This document shows, piece by piece, positions 60,877 through 64,000 of a stretch of DNA of 64,000 nucleotides. A model generated the notes under the pieces. It had not been told where the DNA came from, ran no database searches, and saw only the letters and a program-made list of their open reading frames with translations. The DNA is from Eukaryota sp. TZLM1-RC (lineage: Eukaryota; Metamonada: BaSk clade), in assembly GCA_040285825.1 (NCBI GenBank), contig JAUPSS010000004.1:1178001-1242000 (forward strand), written 5' to 3'. Positions within the stretch are counted from its first letter, which is position 1; every line of letters begins with the position of its first letter. Both the position numbers and the translations under genes were made by a program.

Positions 60877-61479
60877 GTTTTAATGAAAACAATTAAAAAT
60901 CAATGTCTTATCAAAATTAACACAATTATCGCCTATTCGAAACAAATTTATCAGAGCGTTCAATTATTGATTTAATGCCAATCATCTCTCCAGTTCTGAT
61001 ATGTATTAAGACATCTAAAGTTCAAATTTGTCAGAATTTTAGATTATTGATGCTAAATAGAGCAGACAAGGGGACTACTACATTTCAGAAGGATAATGAA
61101 TGCAAGATTGTATGTTATTCAGTTACATACGGTGTTGTTTTTCTTGTCAAAAATGTACAAACGATCAGCTCCAACTATAATAGCTGCAAACATTCTTCAA
61201 ATATACTACAAATTATAGCCTCTTTTATTTTGGAACAGTTTTTTAAATGATCGGAAAACTAAAACAGTGAATAGGATATCTCTTACTTATTGAAACGAAA
61301 ATCAGTTTTGGCCAGAGAAACGATTGAAAATTCCTCCAATGCTTTCTTTTACAACAAAAATAAAATATAATAAAATATGCCACAACAGCCTGACTCAGTA
61401 TATCTAGCTACAGCAAAAACAAAGGGGTGCACAATTTTTTAGAAGTATTTAAAATAAGCGTTAATTTACCAATAACCGA
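60877..61479. other. AT-rich region without a supported gene
   Basis: A 91-residue plus-strand frame (60,975-61,250) has no recognisable features. Confidence 0.4.
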
Positions 61480-61880
61480 ATAAAAATCCTTGATTAAACA
61501 ACTTAAACATCTTTAGAAACTGTCTCTTGTCCTACATTCAAACAGTTGGTTGCTAACAACTCAGAAAATTTTCCAAAAGAAGAAGGTAAATCACAAATTT
61601 ATTTCACGATTCCCTCATAAGTAGGAAATTCAATTCTGTTTTGCCAGTCAACACGATAGACAACTATTCCAGTTTGATCTTGTATAACTACATTAAAATT
61701 TTCAAGAAAAGCCAAAGCAGCCTTACCTCAAGATCTGAGCAAAGAAAAAACACAAGTTTTTAAAATATATTGGGCATGAGAAATATCATTGATGGAAGAA
61801 ATGGGTTTCACAATTGTTTATTTCCCCAGCAAGATGAGCGTTATTAAAAAAATTTATTAGAAGAATTTTAAGTGTCAAAT
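61480..61880 (-). pseudogene. RLE-I scrap, very degraded
   Basis: Nucleotide similarity to 56,440-56,810 extends over about 400 bases, including the stretches corresponding to VNENSHVQYNLCPFF and FLEVSVVVVKERTG. Multiple indels destroy the frame. Confidence 0.6.
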
Positions 61881-63471
61881 CAGGTGGGATACTCGTGGTT
61901 TGGAAACATTGAAAACTGTCCATCAGCCAAGGAACAACGATTCTCGCAACGAGAAAAGCTCTGTCAACATGAGAACTTTACCTGACGATAAATACTCCAT
62001 TCAAAACAAGTTTTTTTGAGGATTGTGAAGCATAATAAACTTATAACTTGTTCTGTATGGAGCTGTTAAAGGCTTATCTGCATCAATGAAGGTACTCGCC
62101 AAAAGTTTGGGATGTCCAGAGGTCAAGTTCCGCTGATTAGGTCCTACGAAAATTGCAAATACTTGAACCTGATCGTTGAAGGATTATCATGTCAGTATCT
62201 GTAGGTATACTTTCGTATGTTCAAACAGCTTTAATTCTCAAAATTCGAGTGGACTTATTCAAAGAGAAATTACCCAAAAGATACTGTGATTGGAAAACGG
62301 TTGGTGTTGGAATGTCGTTTGGAAATTTAGGTAGCGAAATTTTGGTACTAGGTCAATGGGTTAATATAGAATTGTTATTGCAGATCTTTAAAACGATTCC
62401 TGATGTTGTCATGACAGTTCCAAGCTAAGACGAGGAAATCTTAAGAGTAAACGAAAGTACTAATCGAACCATCAACTGCAATAACAATGAATATTGATTA
62501 TTGTTTTGTGAGCGTGGAAAATAGAAATATTATAAAAGAAAAAAGATTATCCACATTCAGTGGGTAGAAATACAGTTGACACGTGAGACAGCGAATTATC
62601 TTGTGTTTGCCCTGAAACATAGTTGAAGATTAAGTAATGACGAAATGACAAATCATGAATTTTGTTATGGTTTTATTTTGAATGTTATACTCGCTAACTA
62701 ATTGCATAAAGGAATACGCAAACTTTGAATAAAGATGATTCAAAAGGTTTGTTTGCAGATGTGATAGAGGAAATATGTCGTGAAGAGCCAGGGAGCGACA
62801 GTGATGATAAGGTAGTGGAAGAACAAGTAAAAGGAACGATGTGTTTGAGTAGAAACAAATTGCCGTTTGAAGAAGATTATGTCTATATTGGGGAACAATC
62901 TCCCGAACCGAAACATTCTTGACTTTGATGATGTAATTTATGATTATTGGTCTCGAAGATCTATTTGGCAATTCTTTATTGTTTTATTGAAAAAAGATGA
63001 CTATATCTGAAGAAACAATTTGCAGGGAGTGAACACCCCGTACAAACTGCTGTCATGACGTCATCACAAATTGGGTTTGAGTGAAAATTTCAACAATTCA
63101 TTCCACAAACCTATGTTTTGGAAAGATTCAAACACTTCAGGGTAACGCGTGTGCACCTTTGTGTTGTTATAGGTCAACTATTTTCCATTGTATTTGAGCA
63201 TCTGTGGGCATGATATTAGTAAACAAACACAAATGCAACAAAACCTATTGATACTGAGCTACTGGCACATGTAAATGTACCAAAATGTGCTTTTTGGTCA
63301 CAAAAACCACACATCACAGGGCTTCCAGATGCCCTCCACTTCTTGTTCTTTAACAAGTGCTCTTGGATAACACAACAGTAATACATACAACGTCACTTGT
63401 GTTCATCTTTAAGACTTTTCGCTTAACTTTTCATATTTGCATCAATATAAAAACCATATAGAATTCAGTCA
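61881..63471. other. Intergenic DNA with unassigned short frames
   Basis: A plus-strand frame at 62,189-62,428 (79 residues, with LPKRYCDWKTVGVGMSFGNL) and an acidic stretch near 62,728-62,922 (GLFADVIEEICREEPGSDSD, which has no ATG) are open. Neither is recognised. The rest shows no gene, repeat or RNA. Confidence 0.35.
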
Positions 63472-63572
63472 GCGATCATGGTCTAGTGGGAGGACGGGAT
63501 GTTTTCACTATGATTTCATAATTATCAATTATTTCAAATGTCCAAACCCGGGTTCGATTCCTGGTGGTCGCG
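63472..63572 (+). tRNA. tRNA-Glu (anticodon UUC) with a 30-base intron
   Basis: The acceptor stem GCGATCA pairs with TGGTCGC (one T-G pair), discriminator G. The D arm is GTCTAGTGGGAGGAC. The anticodon stem GGATG pairs with TGTCC (two G-T pairs), and the loop starts TTTTCA with anticodon TTC at 63,504-63,506. After A37 an insertion of 30 bases (about 63,508-63,537) precedes A38 and the 3' half of the stem, the canonical position for a nuclear tRNA intron. The T arm is CCGGG-TTCGATT-CCTGG with an intact B box. The tRNA would be functional after splicing by the tRNA endonuclease. Confidence 0.85.
63508..63537 (+). other. Intron of tRNA-Glu
   Basis: Thirty AT-rich bases between positions 37 and 38 of the tRNA. 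The exact boundary could slip by one base (A or AA). Confidence 0.75.
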
Positions 63573-63614
63573 TATTTCGAATTGATTTCCATTGCCTTAA
63601 TTGTTTATGTTATG

Positions 63615-64000
63615 GTATTTATTAGATTTGGAATGTGTGTCACTAATGAAGCATTTGTAACAAAAATGAGATTATTTTTGAATATCCCCATTAATCGACT
63701 TTTATCAAATGAAAAATGTATTTGTTCGAATTCACCTCAACTCACTTTGCGCCATGCTCTGAATTGTTCGAAATTAGTAACTTATCGTTCTTCATTACAT
63801 GGTGCTGTTAAAAACACTCCTTTTAAAGCAAAAGAAAAACATAGAAAATATGACGAAGATATCGAAGAAGCTAATGCTGGTAGAAATACACAACTAGTTT
63901 TTATTGCTTTCCCATTTTCTATAAACGGAAGGCTCGTTTTTTCAATCAAATAAGAGAAGCTTTAGCTAGACAGGGAGCAGATCAAGTTTTTGTGGAGGAA
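63615..64000 (+). pseudogene. RLE-A fragment with two internal deletions, running off the window
   Basis: It starts about 45 bases after tRNA-Glu with RFGMCVTNEAFVTKMRLFLN, then the intact knuckle CICSNSPQLTLRHALNC and TYRSSLHGAVKNT. It jumps directly to FKAKEKHRKYDEDIEEANAG, so the catalytic RGD...V-D core is missing. A second deletion joins SINGRL to the FNQIREALARQ region. It continues past the window end. Confidence 0.8.

Noticed and set aside
62725-62922. Acidic 65-residue frame
   Set aside because: It would need a TTG start, unlikely in a nuclear eukaryotic gene, and has no family match.
1-64000. CRISPR arrays, bacterial operons or ribosome binding sites
   Set aside because: No spaced direct repeats of suitable length were seen, and all gene features are eukaryotic.

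Overview
This is an AT-rich window from a nuclear eukaryotic genome, most likely a protist or another microbial eukaryote. The evidence is tRNA genes with eukaryotic internal promoters (one with an intron after position 37), non-LTR retrotransposons, MULE and Tc1/IS630-type DNA transposons, a Fanzor gene, and intron-poor host genes (RING/B-box, BTB, GNAT acetyltransferase, CFAP161). CFAP161 is an axonemal protein, so the organism or a recent ancestor builds a cilium or flagellum. I cannot name the species.

Most of the window is a mosaic of broken non-LTR retrotransposons with a restriction-like endonuclease (RLE), the R2/NeSL/CRE style. In order they carry N-terminal zinc fingers, a reverse transcriptase (RT) with an A/VxYMDD box, a CxC...H...C knuckle, and an RGD/RAD-x(11-13)-V-D nuclease core followed by K..KY. 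I label the families RLE-A, B, D, E, F, G, H and I for use inside this window only. Pieces of 100-1500 bp from different families are butted together on both strands. The best preserved copy is RLE-A at 44.6-47.9 kb.

Layout. 0-4.4 kb: RLE patchwork with a Crinkler-like fragment. 4.4-6.4 kb: tRNA-Leu and a GNAT gene. 6.5-16.9 kb: RLE patchwork with a MULE fragment and a gag scrap. 15.4-19.2 kb and 30.1-33.5 kb: a direct segmental duplication with a decayed RLE-B copy and a tRNA T-arm-like remnant. 19.5-21.6 kb: a MULE with an 11-bp target-site duplication. 22.5-23.5 kb: a Tc1/IS630-like transposase relic. 24.4-29.7 kb: RLE patchwork with a captured gene fragment holding a likely small intron. 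34-35 kb: an exonuclease-like relic. 35.4-40.1 kb: a foldback-like sequence split by a gag-protease element of distinctly higher GC. 40.1-44.6 kb: a Fanzor relic, interrupted by one RLE-A copy and followed by a second in inverted orientation.

47.9-63.6 kb is the most gene-like part. It holds a RING/B-box gene, a small putatively lipidated protein, two BTB genes on the arms of an inverted duplication, CFAP161, an RLE-H element and an intron-containing tRNA-Glu. RLE-A sequence resumes at the right edge.

The host genes show no shared pathway. The unifying theme is RLE retrotransposons invading, being broken, and joining to one another and to captured gene scraps.
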